Shown here one piece after another: positions 8,532 through 17,914 of a stretch of DNA of 64,000 nucleotides (positions are counted from its first letter, which is position 1; each line of letters opens with the position of its first letter). The position numbers were made by a program, and so were the translations under genes. The notes beneath the pieces were generated by a model. That model was not told where the DNA came from. It searched no databases and was given only the letters and a program-made list of their open reading frames with translations. The DNA comes from CAZDQL01 sp964507325. GTDB lineage: Bacteria > Planctomycetota > UBA1135 > GCA-002686595. The stretch lies in the NCBI GenBank assembly GCA_964507325.1, contig CAZDQL010000016.1:24375-88374 (forward strand), written 5' to 3'.

Positions 8532-8696
8532 GAGCCTGCGCCGCAGATGGCGATCCGCCAGAGGATCCCCTCCCGCGCGCTGGCGGCGTTGCCGGAACCC
8601 CCACGTAGCGCAGCGGCTACGAGGGGAACCCGGCGCCTGGTCAACCCACGGGATGGACTCCTCTGGCGGATCGCCATCTTCGGCGCCGGCTCCTAG
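8528..8696. repeat. Long CTAG-bounded intergenic hairpin
   Basis: The outer arms of about 37 bp pair nearly perfectly: CTAGGAGCC, GCGCCG and AGATGGCGATCCGCCAGAGGA on the left recur in reverse complement on the right, with two mismatches. An inner stem GTAGC/GCTAC is centred near 8610 and extended by GGAAcCCCC/GAGGGGAACC-like pairing. The left CTAG contains the stop codon of the preceding gene. It could terminate the thiL-tsaE-sigma operon or be a small mobile hairpin. There is no T-tract. Confidence 0.7.
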
Positions 8697-8798
8697 AGTG
8701 CGCTTTTGCACATTCCGAGGCATATCGAGCGCGCGAAACCGCACCCATACCGCCCTGGGCTGGCCACCTTCGGCACGGGTCCCCTATCCTCTTGCGCC

Positions 8799-10268
8799 AT
8801 GATGCTCCACCGCGCCCTTCCTACGCTCTGTCTGCTCGCCCCGCTCTCCGCACAGGAACCCCAGGTCCTGGAGCTCACCATCTTCGAGGCGGCACGCATC
8901 GCCCAGGGGAACAACCTGGACCTCAGGCTCGCCCAGGTGCAGACCGAGATCACCCACTTCGAGAGCCTCGGCAGCTGGGGGGCCTTCGACTGGGTCTTCG
9001 ACGCCTCGGCGACCTACTCCGACTCCACCCGGGAGGGGGCGGGCTTCCTCTCCGGCGGCGCGGAGGTCGAGACCGAGGTCAGCGCCCTGGACGTGAGTTT
9101 CACGCGGCCCCTGGAGACGGGTGGCTCCTTCCAGGTGACCTTCGGGAGCTCCACCCAGGAGACCACCAGCGTCCTCTTCAACGAGCCCGAGCAGACCAGC
9201 GACGAGCTGTCGGTGACCTACACCCAGCCGCTCCTGCGGGGGGCTTGGAACGACTACGCGACCTCCCTGCAGCGCGAGAGCGAGATCCTCTGGCGCAGTC
9301 AGCTCGAGGGGGAGCGGGAGGCGCGTCAGGGCGTGGTGCTCGCCGTGGCCCAAGCCTACTGGGACCTGGTGAGCGCGATCGATCAACTCGGCGTCGCGGA
9401 GTCGGCGGTCGAACTGGGCCAGAGCCGTCTCAATCAGAACCAACGCCAGCTCGACGCGGGAGTTGGCACGGAGATTGATGTTCTGCAGGCGCGAGCGGAG
9501 CTGGCGACGCGTGGCGAGGCCCTGTTGCAGGCTCAGAACGACCTCGCTCAGCGGATGGACGACCTGCGCAAGCTGCTCTTCGCCGGCAAGGAGGAGGCCC
9601 TTTGGGGTCTCGAGCTGAAGCCGACCACCCCTTTCCCCGACGCGAGCCTCGCCGCGGAGATCCCGTCGTGGACCGCCGCCGTGGCCACCGCGCTGGAGCG
9701 GCGCTCGGACCTGCGTCAGCGGCGCCTGGGCATCGACGCCGCGCACCTGCGCCACGCGCGCAGCCTCTCCGAGCGCGAGGCCGGTCTCGACCTGAACCTC
9801 TCCCTCGGCTCGGGGGCGGTTGACGAGCGTTCCAGCCGCGCCTTCGAGGACACGTTGGGTTTCGATTACCCCTCCTACTCGGCGACCCTCTCCTACAACC
9901 TGCCGATCGGCAACCGCAGCGCCGACAACGCCGAGCGCGCCGCCGCCGCGTCGGTGCGCTCCGCCCAGTTGGAGTACGATCGCACCGAGCTCGAGGCGGT
10001 GGCCCAGGTGCGCGCGGCCGTGCGCGCCGTGCGCTACGCCGGGGAGCAGATTCGCGCCACCGAGGAGAGCCTGACCCTGGCCACTCGGCAGCTCGAGGCG
10101 GAGGAGGCGCGCATGGCCGAGGGCTTCTCGACCACCTTCCAGGTGCTGGAGTTCCAGCAGTCGCTGATCGAGGCGATGTCCAACCACAATCGGGCCCAGG
10201 CGGGATTCGCCAAGGCCCTGGTGGCTCTGCGCGACGCCCAGGGCCTACTCGGTGAGGAGCTTCCGTGA
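8799..10268 (+). CDS. TolC-family outer-membrane efflux protein
   Basis: I chose the ATG at 8799 (a second ATG follows immediately). It opens a signal peptide (LPTLCLLAPLSAQ), giving about 490 residues. The body shows the two-fold repeat of long amphipathic helices and beta strands of the OEP family: LTIFEAARIAQGNNLDLRLA near the N-terminus, VALAQAYWDL-like VVLAVAQAYWDLV, then a second repeat from about residue 290 (RRSDLRQRRLGIDAA). TolC proteins form trimeric outer-membrane channels for efflux or type I secretion. No inner-membrane pump or adaptor gene is adjacent; the next gene, overlapping by 4 bp, encodes a HEAT protein. Confidence 0.9.
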   Translation: MMLHRALPTLCLLAPLSAQEPQVLELTIFEAARIAQGNNLDLRLAQVQTEITHFESLGSWGAFDWVFDASATYSDSTREGAGFLSGGAEVETEVSALDVSFTRPLETGGSFQVTFGSSTQETTSVLFNEPEQTSDELSVTYTQPLLRGAWNDYATSLQRESEILWRSQLEGEREARQGVVLAVAQAYWDLVSAIDQLGVAESAVELGQSRLNQNQRQLDAGVGTEIDVLQARAELATRGEALLQAQNDLAQRMDDLRKLLFAGKEEALWGLELKPTTPFPDASLAAEIPSWTAAVATALERRSDLRQRRLGIDAAHLRHARSLSEREAGLDLNLSLGSGAVDERSSRAFEDTLGFDYPSYSATLSYNLPIGNRSADNAERAAAASVRSAQLEYDRTELEAVAQVRAAVRAVRYAGEQIRATEESLTLATRQLEAEEARMAEGFSTTFQVLEFQQSLIEAMSNHNRAQAGFAKALVALRDAQGLLGEELP

Positions 10269-11923
10269 AGCAACGCAAGGGAATCGGCGGGCTCGTCCTG
10301 GCCTGCGCCATCCTGGCCGCGGTGGCCTGGGTGGGACTGCGCGGTGGCGGCGAGGAGGAGAGCGGCCTGACTCTGGAGCAGCGCTACCTGCTCGACGATC
10401 GCATCCAGCGCCTGGTCTACGACTGCCCCTTCGGGAGGACCTTCGACGCCCAGACCGCCGACATGATCCCGGTCCTGGTCTCGAAGCTCGAGAGGGGGAC
10501 GCGGGATCCCCTGCGCATGGCCAAGCAGGACCTGGGTCGCATCGGCGAGCCCGCCGTGGGCGAGCTGACGCGCCTCTTCGAGCGCTGCTACCAGGAGCGC
10601 TTCAAGCACGCCGTGCTCGAGAACATCCTGGGCGCCTGCACTCTGATGGAGGGCCCCTGGGCCCTGGGGATCATGCGCCGCGCCATGGGGCACGTGCAGC
10701 CGACCGTGCGCCTGGCCGCCCTCCCCGGCATCGAGAACCACGGCGACGCCGGCGACTACGACCTCGTCCGCCAGTGGCTCCCGTTGGCCGGAGAGGGGAA
10801 GCTGATGGCGAAGTACGCGGCCTGCCTGGAGGCCCTGGACCCGCCGCGCTACTTCGAGGATCTGGTGACGTGGTTCGAGAGCGGGCACTACTCCGCGATG
10901 TGGCCCTACGTGGCGCTCACCGCGGGTCACTGCGACGACCCCGACACCGCTCAGCGCCTGAAGGCCACCGCTGCCCTGCGGGACGAAGCCCTGGTGCCCT
11001 TCCTGATCGCGGCAGCGGCCAAGCTCGGGGACGCGGATGCCATGGCGGACCTGCAAGGGCGGCTGTTGCACGAGCGCCCGGGGGTGCGCCAGCACGCCAT
11101 CCAAGCCCTGGAGGTGATCGATCACGGACTCGACGTGGCGGCGCTGATCGACGACGAACACCCGGGGGTGCGCCGCATGGCGATCGGCGTGCTGATCGCC
11201 ATCGAGGGGGAGGAGTCGATGGAGTGGCTGCGCGAGGCCCAAGAGGACTCGGTGCAGCAGATCCGCGAGATGGTGATGGAGGAGCTCGTGCTGCGCGGTG
11301 ACCCGGGGGCCGTGGCCCGGGCCCTGGAGCTCCTGGATGGCAACGTCATCGAACGGGGAGTCGGGATTCGCGCCCTGCGCGCCGCGTGGGCCGTGAACCC
11401 GGACAGCCGCCACCAAGCCTTCGAACGGTTGGTGCGCGCCTTCGAGCGCGCCCGCGACGGATCGGACCAGGAGCGCATCAGCATCCTGCAGGCGCTCTCC
11501 CACGTCGCGTTGCTCGAAGCGGCGGAGTACCTACTGATGTTCGCCGATCAGTTCGAGGGGGAGATCAAGGGCCGCGACGCGCACCGCTGGATCTGCGGGC
11601 AGGTCTGGAACACCGGACCCATGGGTCGCGATCTCCTGCGAGATCGCCTGGTGACCGAGACCGATCCCTTCCGCCGTCTGGACCTGATCGAGTACATCTG
11701 GCAAGACCACTCCGACGCGTCGCGCGAGATGCTCCTGGCGCTCCTGATGGACGAGACGATCGATCCCCACGAGCGGCTCTTCTGCGCCGACCGCCTGACG
11801 GTCATGGGGCCCGCTTCGCGGGTGGCGCCAGCGATGAAGCGCGCCTACCTCGGCTCGACCCACCGCACCTTGCGCCCGGCCCTGCAGTGCATCCTGTGGG
11901 ACTGGTACGGGCAGCACTTCTGA
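10265..11923 (+). CDS. Membrane-anchored HEAT-repeat-like protein
   Basis: The protein has 552 residues from a GTG overlapping the upstream stop. An N-terminal membrane anchor (about 8-24, LVLACAILAAVAWVG) is followed by an almost wholly alpha-helical domain. Degenerate HEAT repeats can be seen, for example around VRLAALPGIENHGD, VRQHAIQALEVI and VRRMAIGVLIAI. No catalytic motif is visible. It is translationally coupled to the TolC-type gene and so may assist that protein in the periplasm. It is not obviously a member of the tandem family at 23.6-32.5 kb: it lacks their WW and LPWN signatures. Confidence 0.75.
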   Translation: MKQRKGIGGLVLACAILAAVAWVGLRGGGEEESGLTLEQRYLLDDRIQRLVYDCPFGRTFDAQTADMIPVLVSKLERGTRDPLRMAKQDLGRIGEPAVGELTRLFERCYQERFKHAVLENILGACTLMEGPWALGIMRRAMGHVQPTVRLAALPGIENHGDAGDYDLVRQWLPLAGEGKLMAKYAACLEALDPPRYFEDLVTWFESGHYSAMWPYVALTAGHCDDPDTAQRLKATAALRDEALVPFLIAAAAKLGDADAMADLQGRLLHERPGVRQHAIQALEVIDHGLDVAALIDDEHPGVRRMAIGVLIAIEGEESMEWLREAQEDSVQQIREMVMEELVLRGDPGAVARALELLDGNVIERGVGIRALRAAWAVNPDSRHQAFERLVRAFERARDGSDQERISILQALSHVALLEAAEYLLMFADQFEGEIKGRDAHRWICGQVWNTGPMGRDLLRDRLVTETDPFRRLDLIEYIWQDHSDASREMLLALLMDETIDPHERLFCADRLTVMGPASRVAPAMKRAYLGSTHRTLRPALQCILWDWYGQHF

Positions 11924-11933
11924 TCCCGCACGA

Positions 11934-12476
11934 TCAGGGAGCGAGCACCTCCCAGCCCACCCCGGCGGCCGCAGGAGGCCCGCCGTCCACGCCGCTCCAG
12001 CGCCTCTCCCGGTTCGGAGCCCCCATCAGCCCCGCCCCGGGTCTCCAGGCGTAGATCCCGGCTCCCGTCGAACCCGCCCGTCGTGGCCAGGCCACGATCC
12101 AGGACTCCCCCGCGGGGCCGGATGCGAACTCGAAGAGGTAACCGTGGTAGAGCAGCGTCGGGCGCCCCTCCAGGAGGCGCGCGTCGCGCAGGCGGTGGCG
12201 CAGCCGGCGACTGGTGCCGGTCACCGTCGCCAGGTCGCCGGGGGAGGGTTGGGAGGGGTCGAAGCAGGCTTCCGCCAGGAGCTTCAGTGCCAGACGTGCG
12301 TCCGCCTCGTTGCTGTTGCGCACGTACGCTTCCAGCCGCGGCAGGGAGACGAGGCAGACCACCAGGATCACGGCCCCCAGGAGCAGCACGTCCACCCGCC
12401 TGAGCAGGCTGGGGCGCACCCTCTGCCGAGTGGTGTCGGCGGCGCAGGGGGCGTCGAGGGTGGTGGTGGGGCACAT
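11934..12476 (-). CDS. Pilin-like/secretion-associated membrane protein of unknown function
   Basis: I chose the ATG at 12476, giving 180 residues; an upstream in-frame start at 12521 would run into the divergent gene's upstream region. A hydrophobic helix lies near residues 29-47 (VLLLGAVILVVCLVSLPR). It is followed by EAYVRNSNEADARLALKLLAEA, resembling the N-terminal helix of type IV-pilin-like proteins, but without a canonical prepilin peptidase site. The C-terminal part has YLFEFASG, IVAWPRRAG and GIYAWRPG, similar to extracytoplasmic proteins associated with prepilin-like domains. It converges with the HEAT gene (10 bp gap). No specific function is assigned. Confidence 0.6.
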   Translation of the reverse strand: MCPTTTLDAPCAADTTRQRVRPSLLRRVDVLLLGAVILVVCLVSLPRLEAYVRNSNEADARLALKLLAEACFDPSQPSPGDLATVTGTSRRLRHRLRDARLLEGRPTLLYHGYLFEFASGPAGESWIVAWPRRAGSTGAGIYAWRPGAGLMGAPNRERRWSGVDGGPPAAAGVGWEVLAP

Positions 12477-12541
12477 GGAGGGCGACGCTTGGAAGCTACG
12501 TGGCGGGGGACTACGGTTCAACGATCGTGATCGCCCCCGAC

Positions 12542-13798
12542 ATGCGAGGACTGAGCGAGCGACACCGCGCGGCGGCAGTGGCGATCGCCCGGCGGCTGGC
12601 CGGCGCGGGCTTCCGGGCCTGGTTGGTGGGGGGCGCGGTGCGCGACCTCGCGCGCGGAGTGACCCCCAAGGACGTGGACATGGTCTCCGCGGCCCGACCC
12701 GCGGAGGTCGAGGCGCTCTTCGAGCGCACGATCGCGGTGGGACGGGCCTTCGGGATCGTCGTGGTGCTCATCGACGGGCTCGAGGTGGAGCTGGCGACCT
12801 TCCGCACCGAGGGGGACTACTCGGATCGCCGGCGTCCGGACGAGGTCCATCTGGTTTCATCGGTCGAGGAAGACGCGGCGCGGCGCGATTTCACCGTCAA
12901 CGCCCTCTATCTCGACCCGCTGACGGGAGAGGTGGCCGACCCCTGCGGCGGTCTCGACGATCTGCGCGCCGGCGCCTTGCGGGCGGTGGGGGACGCCGAG
13001 CGGCGCTTCGCCGAGGACGGCCTGCGGCTCCTGCGCATGGCGCGCTTGGCGTCGGCGCTGGACCTGGTCACCGCTCCCGGTCTGCTGGAGGCGGCGCGCG
13101 CCAGCGTGGCAGCGCTGGAGGGGGTGAGCCCCGAGCGCGTGCGCGAGGAGCTGGCGCGCATCTTCGCCGGCCCGCGCAGCGCCGCGGCCTTGGAGCTCCT
13201 GGACGGAGTGGGGCTACTGGAGCTCGCCCTGCCGGGGTGGGAGGCTCGGGAGGTGCTGGGGTGGGGTGCGCGACGGGTCGCCTGGGACGCCCTTCCCGAC
13301 CCCCCTGGCGAGCCCCTGGGCTGGGCCCTGCTGCTCGAAGGGGATCCCCTCGGGAGCGGGGAGGCGCCGGTGCGGGAGGCGGACCTGGCGCGCCTCGACC
13401 GCCTGCGCCCCTCGCGCGCGCTGCGGGGAGCCGTGGAGTTCCTCTGGCGCTGGCGCCGGCCCCTCGTCGAGCTGGCGCAGGCGGGGGAATCGCGGGCGGC
13501 GCGGATCCGGATCCTGCGCCAACCGGGCTGGGAAGACGCCCTGGCCCTGGCCCGGGCCTGGGTCTCGGCAGCCGGCGGGGACCCCGCTCCCCTCGAGGCC
13601 CTCGCCGCCTGGCGCCGGGAGTTGCCGGAGGAGGACCTGCGCCCGCAGGCCCTCGTCACCTCCGCCGACCTGCGGGCGGCGGGGATCGCGCCGGGGCCGC
13701 GGATGGGGGAACTCCTACGCGAGGCGGAAGACCTCCAACTCGAAGGCCGCATGACCACCCCTGCCCAGGCCGACGCCTGGCTGGCGGGCCTCAGCTAG
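12542..13798 (+). CDS. CCA tRNA nucleotidyltransferase / poly(A) polymerase family protein
   Basis: This is a class II nucleotidyltransferase. WLVGGAVRDL followed by the metal-binding DVDM carboxylates lies near residues 20-45. The EEDAARRDFTVNAL motif follows, with the NTP-selecting region and RLLRMARLAS, and then a helical C-terminal domain. Such enzymes add or repair CCA 3' ends or add poly(A). I start at the ATG at 12542 (418 residues); an upstream GTG at 12500 is possible and would add 14 residues. The tRNA-Leu gene in this window encodes CCA, so here the enzyme would mainly repair. It overlaps the convergent ubiA-like gene by 8 bp. Confidence 0.85.
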   Translation: MRGLSERHRAAAVAIARRLAGAGFRAWLVGGAVRDLARGVTPKDVDMVSAARPAEVEALFERTIAVGRAFGIVVVLIDGLEVELATFRTEGDYSDRRRPDEVHLVSSVEEDAARRDFTVNALYLDPLTGEVADPCGGLDDLRAGALRAVGDAERRFAEDGLRLLRMARLASALDLVTAPGLLEAARASVAALEGVSPERVREELARIFAGPRSAAALELLDGVGLLELALPGWEAREVLGWGARRVAWDALPDPPGEPLGWALLLEGDPLGSGEAPVREADLARLDRLRPSRALRGAVEFLWRWRRPLVELAQAGESRAARIRILRQPGWEDALALARAWVSAAGGDPAPLEALAAWRRELPEEDLRPQALVTSADLRAAGIAPGPRMGELLREAEDLQLEGRMTTPAQADAWLAGLS

Positions 13799-14705
13799 GG
13801 GGGAAGACGCGCCGCAGGGCCAGGGAGACGGGGTAGCCCGCGAGGCACAGGGCGGCCGCCAGCGCCGGAGTGGCTCCCGCTGCGACCAGGAGCAGGGCGC
13901 AAGCCGCGGTGAAGAGGAGCAGGCGCCGGAGAGCCATGCCCATCGCGGCTTCGACCCGCTTTCGGGTCCACGGCTCCGGCGAGCGCGCCGCTCGGGCCAA
14001 GCCGGCGGCTCCGGCCCAGCTGACCAGGGCCGCGGCGCCCGCCCCCGCCAGGGAAGCCGTGGGCAGGAGGAGAGCCAGGGCGGGGAGGAGCGCGAGGCAC
14101 CCCGCGGCCATGGCCAGGGGTCCGCACGGGCGGGTGCCGAGGCGCTCCCCAGCGCAGGCATCCTCCAGGCGACCCAGCCGAGCGACCGCGAAGACGTACA
14201 GCCCGTAGAGGAGCGCGGGGGCCAGGAGACGGGGATCGATCGCCTCCCCGGCGACCCAGGAGGGCGCGAGCAAGGCGCCGCCGAGGTTCCCCAGGCGACA
14301 GAGCCCCAGGAGGACGGGTCCCCTCCAGGGGCCCCGCCCGGCGAGGTCGTACGCCGCTGCCAGGAGCGCCACGCCCCCCAGCCAGCCTCCGAGCGCGGGG
14401 TGCGCCAGGAAAGCCAGGAGAACCCCGAACCCGAGCAGGGCGAGCGCCAAGGCGAGGGCGGTGCCCGCACCGACGGCGCCGGCGGGGAGGGGGCGCTCGG
14501 GGCGCGTCTCGGCGTCGGCGGCGCGGTCGGCCCAGTCGTTCAACGCCAGTCCACCGTGGAAGACCGACAGGGAGGCCGCCATCAGGAGCCAGGGCATCGC
14601 GCCCGTGGGCCAGCGCCCCCCCGATCCCATCACCAGGCCGGCGATCACGTCCGCCGCAGCGGTCGGAGCGAGGGAGAGCCTGAGCAGCCTCCCGAGGGCG
14701 ATCAT
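13791..14705 (-). CDS. UbiA-family prenyltransferase-like integral membrane protein
   Basis: The 304-residue protein has about eight hydrophobic segments. The first aspartate-rich motif NDWADRAAD (NDxxDxxxD) is near residues 57-65 and is followed by RPERPLPAG, typical of the UbiA superfamily, whose members transfer prenyl groups to aromatic or other acceptors. The usual second DxxxD motif is not clear. GLCRLGNLGGALL recalls the EboC-type subgroup, only as a suggestion. The ATG overlaps the rseP stop (ATGA), so it is the last gene of dxr-rseP-ubiA-like. The substrate is unknown. Confidence 0.8.
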   Translation of the reverse strand: MIALGRLLRLSLAPTAAADVIAGLVMGSGGRWPTGAMPWLLMAASLSVFHGGLALNDWADRAADAETRPERPLPAGAVGAGTALALALALLGFGVLLAFLAHPALGGWLGGVALLAAAYDLAGRGPWRGPVLLGLCRLGNLGGALLAPSWVAGEAIDPRLLAPALLYGLYVFAVARLGRLEDACAGERLGTRPCGPLAMAAGCLALLPALALLLPTASLAGAGAAALVSWAGAAGLARAARSPEPWTRKRVEAAMGMALRRLLLFTAACALLLVAAGATPALAAALCLAGYPVSLALRRVFPPS

Positions 14706-16531
14706 GGTCCCGGGAAGAGCCGCATCACGTCCTGGTAGGTGACGTAGATCATCAGGGTCAGGATCAAGACCAAACCGACGACCTGGCTGTAACCGAGGGT
14801 GCGCTCGCTGACCGGCGAGCCCTTGACCGCCTCCACCACCAGGAAGAAGAGGTGTCCGCCGTCGAGCACCGGGATCGGCAGGACGTTCAGGAAGGCCAGG
14901 TTGATGCTCAACATGCAGAGGAAGAAGAGCAGCTTGGGCCAGCCCTCGGAGGCCCAGGAGTAGGAGACGGCGGAGATGGTGATGATGCCCCCCACCGCCT
15001 CGGTCGAGATGCGCTGCATCGCCATCTGCTTGAGGGTCATCCAGGTGTCGGTCAGGAACCTCCAGGAGGCGGCCATGCCCTGGGTGACCGCTTCCCCGAG
15101 ATTCGGGGCGCGGTAGATGCTGCGCGCGGGAGCCAGGTCGAAGCCGTAGACCAGGAGCGGCATCGGCTCGGGGGTCACCTCGCGCGTGTGGCGCTCCCAA
15201 GCGCCGTCGCTGGAGAGACGCTCGAAGACGATCTCGGAGGGCTGCGCGCGCCGCGACAGGCGGCCGGCGACCTTGAGCACCTGGGACCAGTCCTGAACCG
15301 GCTTGCCCCCCAGGGAGACCAGGCGGTCCCCGGTGAGCAGCCCCGCAGCTTGGGCGGGTTGACCGGGGCTGATCTCGATCTCGGTCGAATCGGTGTCGTA
15401 GTGCAGGAAGAGATCCTCGCCGAGCGCCAGGGCGATGCTCTCCTCGAGGGGCCCCCCCAGGGGGACGCGGCGCAGTGCGCCGTCGAGCTTGCGGATCTCG
15501 ATCTGCGCGGGGGAGTCCAGCTCCACGAGCGCCTCCCGCCAGTCCTGGGAGTTCGCGATCGGGCGCGTCCCCAGCGCCAGGATGCGCTCCCCTGGGAGCA
15601 GGTTCCAGCTCTCCAGCAGGGGGTTCGGGCGCTGAGCGCCCACCAGGTTCTGCAGCGGGGAGAAGCCGAACTTGAGTCCGGAGCTCTCGTCCTGCTCCGG
15701 CGCGATCTCGATCGAGAGGGGGTCGCCTGCCCGGCGGACCAGCAGGGTGAAGGGGTCTCCACTCCGGAAGGCCCAGCGCAGCTGCGCGTGGGGGGCGAGG
15801 CTCGCGGGAGCGCCCTCGACGCCGATCAGGATGTCCTGCTCGACGAGCCCCGCCCGAGCGGCGGGACCCTCCTCTGCCACGCGCAGAAGCAGGTCCGGGT
15901 CGAATCCCGGGCTGACGCCGATCATCGGGAAGCCGAACTCCCGGCTCACCTCCGGCGTGATCCAGACGTCGCGCGGCTCCACTGCCCCCGGTTCGACGAT
16001 GCTGAAGCGCAGGGGGCCCTCGTTCGCCAGGGCGACCGCCTGGCTGAGGTGGAGGAAGTTGAACATCTCCTCCCCCTCCACCGCCTCGATGCGCGTGCCC
16101 GCGGGCAGGCCCGCCTGCCAGGCGGGGGAGCCGGGGCGCGGCTGGCCGATCACGGGCTCGAAGATCGGAACGCCGGCGGAGAGCGCGATCGGGAAGGCGA
16201 CCAGCGCGAAGACGACGTTCATCAGGACGCCGCCGGAGTAGATGAAGAAGCGCTGCCCGACGCTCTTGGCGGGCAAGCTGTCGGGAGCGGGCTCGCGCCC
16301 GCTGCCGTCCGGCACGTCTCCCGCCATGCGCACGTAGCCCCCGACCGGGACGGCGGCGATCTGATACAGGGTCTTGCCCCAACGCCAGCCGATCAGCCGC
16401 GGGCCGAAGCCCAGGCTGAAGACGTCGACGCGCACCTTGCACAGGCGGGCCGCGACGAAGTGCCCCGCCTCGTGAACGAAGATCACGAGGCCGATGCCGA
16501 TCACGACCTGGAGGGTGAGCAGGAGGTTCAA
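14702..16531 (-). CDS. rseP: Site-2 intramembrane zinc metalloprotease RseP
   Basis: The 609-residue protein has the zinc-binding HEAGH at residues 20-24 in the first membrane helix. PDZ-like domains lie in the large periplasmic loop; segments such as SPAWQAGLPAGT, GPAARAGLVEQD and QPAQAAGLLTGD mark three GLxxGDxI-type ligand grooves. The C-terminal LNVLPIPVLDGGHL carries the third zinc ligand. Most RseP proteins have about 450 residues and two PDZ domains, so this one is enlarged by about one domain. The family cleaves membrane-anchored anti-sigma factors; the anti-sigma at 8.0 kb is a possible substrate. It lies 18 bp downstream of dxr, a common arrangement. Confidence 0.92.
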   Translation of the reverse strand: MNLLLTLQVVIGIGLVIFVHEAGHFVAARLCKVRVDVFSLGFGPRLIGWRWGKTLYQIAAVPVGGYVRMAGDVPDGSGREPAPDSLPAKSVGQRFFIYSGGVLMNVVFALVAFPIALSAGVPIFEPVIGQPRPGSPAWQAGLPAGTRIEAVEGEEMFNFLHLSQAVALANEGPLRFSIVEPGAVEPRDVWITPEVSREFGFPMIGVSPGFDPDLLLRVAEEGPAARAGLVEQDILIGVEGAPASLAPHAQLRWAFRSGDPFTLLVRRAGDPLSIEIAPEQDESSGLKFGFSPLQNLVGAQRPNPLLESWNLLPGERILALGTRPIANSQDWREALVELDSPAQIEIRKLDGALRRVPLGGPLEESIALALGEDLFLHYDTDSTEIEISPGQPAQAAGLLTGDRLVSLGGKPVQDWSQVLKVAGRLSRRAQPSEIVFERLSSDGAWERHTREVTPEPMPLLVYGFDLAPARSIYRAPNLGEAVTQGMAASWRFLTDTWMTLKQMAMQRISTEAVGGIITISAVSYSWASEGWPKLLFFLCMLSINLAFLNVLPIPVLDGGHLFFLVVEAVKGSPVSERTLGYSQVVGLVLILTLMIYVTYQDVMRLFPGP

Positions 16532-16549
16532 GATTAGGTACCCGGGATA

Positions 16550-17707
16550 TCAGGGGTGCGGGGTCAGCGCGACGGCATCACGCGCCAGCTCGCGGGCGAT
16601 GCGGTCGGCACGGCGCAGCGCGGCGACGGAACCGTCGAGGCGCGGCCGATCGTCGAGCACGCGGGCGTTGATGGAGTGCATGTCGCCGAAGGCGATGCGG
16701 TGCGCCAGGAAGGCCTCGACGGTGACCTCGTCGGAGGCGTTCAGGACGCAGCCGGCGTCCCCCCCCTCCTCGAGGCAGCGGTAGCCGAGGGCCAGGGTGG
16801 GGAAGCGCTCCAGGTCGGGCTCCTCGAAGGTCAACTCGGCGAAGAGGCCGATCTCGAAGCCCACCAGCGACGAGGGGGTGCGCTCGGGGTGGTGCAGGGC
16901 GTAGTGGATCGGGCCGCGCATGTCGGGGGGACCCATCTGGGCCATCACCGAACCGTCGACGAACTCGACCATCGAGTGCACCACCGACTGGGGGTGCACG
17001 ACGACGCGGATGCGCTCGCGCTCCAGACCGAAGAGGTGGTGCAGCTCGATCACCTCCAGCGCCTTGTTCATCAGGGTCGCGGATCCGATGCTGATGCGCG
17101 GTCCCATGCTCCAGTTGGGGTGACACAAGGCCTGTTCCGGAGTCGCGCGGCGCATCTCCTTGAGGGGGGTGCTGCGGAAGGGCCCTCCGCTGGCGGTCAG
17201 GTGCACGCAGCGCACGCGGTCGAGGTCCTCGCCGCGCAGGCACTGGAAGATCGCGGAGTGCTCCGAGTCGACCGGCACGATCTCCGCGCCATGCTCGGCG
17301 GCCACGGCCATCAGGTGGCCGCCCGCGATCACGAGCGACTCCTTGTTGGCCAACGCCAGCCGCCGCCCCTGCTCCAGCACGGCCAAGCTGGCGGAGAGTC
17401 CGGCGCCCCCGACGATGCCGTGCAGGGCGACCTCGAAGGGCGCGGCCTCGATCAGCTCCAGAAGGGCATCGGGACCCGAGAAGAGCTCGGTTCCCCGCGG
17501 CAGGTGCTCGCGCGCCGCCGCGGCGGCCGCCGGATCGGTGAGGGCGAGCAGGCGCACGTCGAACTCCCGCGCCTGCTCCAGGAGCGGCCGCCAGGAGCGG
17601 GCCGCCGCCAGACCGGTGACGGCGATCCGCGACCCCGGCTCGCGCGCGAGGTCGAGGGTCTGGGTTCCGATGGAGCCCGTGCTGCCTAGGACGAGGGTCT
17701 CTTTCAC
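16550..17707 (-). CDS. dxr: 1-deoxy-D-xylulose-5-phosphate reductoisomerase
   Basis: Dxr converts DXP to methylerythritol phosphate using NADPH, the committed step of the non-mevalonate isoprenoid pathway. The protein has 385 residues from a GTG. The N-terminal nucleotide-binding loop is GSTGSIGTQTLD. ALANKESLV and VDSEHSAIFQ (the metal-binding Asp/Glu) follow, then LTASGGPFR, and later HPQSVVHSMVEF and the PDMRGPIHYAL loop. All family landmarks are present in order. It is the first gene of a minus-strand operon with rseP and a UbiA-like gene. Confidence 0.97.
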   Translation of the reverse strand: MKETLVLGSTGSIGTQTLDLAREPGSRIAVTGLAAARSWRPLLEQAREFDVRLLALTDPAAAAAAREHLPRGTELFSGPDALLELIEAAPFEVALHGIVGGAGLSASLAVLEQGRRLALANKESLVIAGGHLMAVAAEHGAEIVPVDSEHSAIFQCLRGEDLDRVRCVHLTASGGPFRSTPLKEMRRATPEQALCHPNWSMGPRISIGSATLMNKALEVIELHHLFGLERERIRVVVHPQSVVHSMVEFVDGSVMAQMGPPDMRGPIHYALHHPERTPSSLVGFEIGLFAELTFEEPDLERFPTLALGYRCLEEGGDAGCVLNASDEVTVEAFLAHRIAFGDMHSINARVLDDRPRLDGSVAALRRADRIARELARDAVALTPHP

Positions 17708-17914
17708 GCGCTGGCGGGACGGTTGGGGCTGCCCGACCTGGTCGAAGGGGGTATCGACCCACCCGCCCTCGCCCTACAGGCCACAGTGCGGAGTTTATCC
17801 CGAATCACCGCAGGACCTCTACCGTGCCCTGGGACCCCCAGGCGCCCAGGCGCAGGTATTCCCGCCCCGGCGGCAGCGTTCCAGGCGGTCGTTTCCTAGC
17901 TTGAGGAGGATCCC

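Noticed and set aside
13791..16442. 883-residue open frame spanning rseP and the UbiA-like gene
   Set aside because: Only its 3' part (from ATG 14705) is the UbiA-like protein. The upstream part is an out-of-frame shadow of rseP rich in Arg/Gly/Pro.
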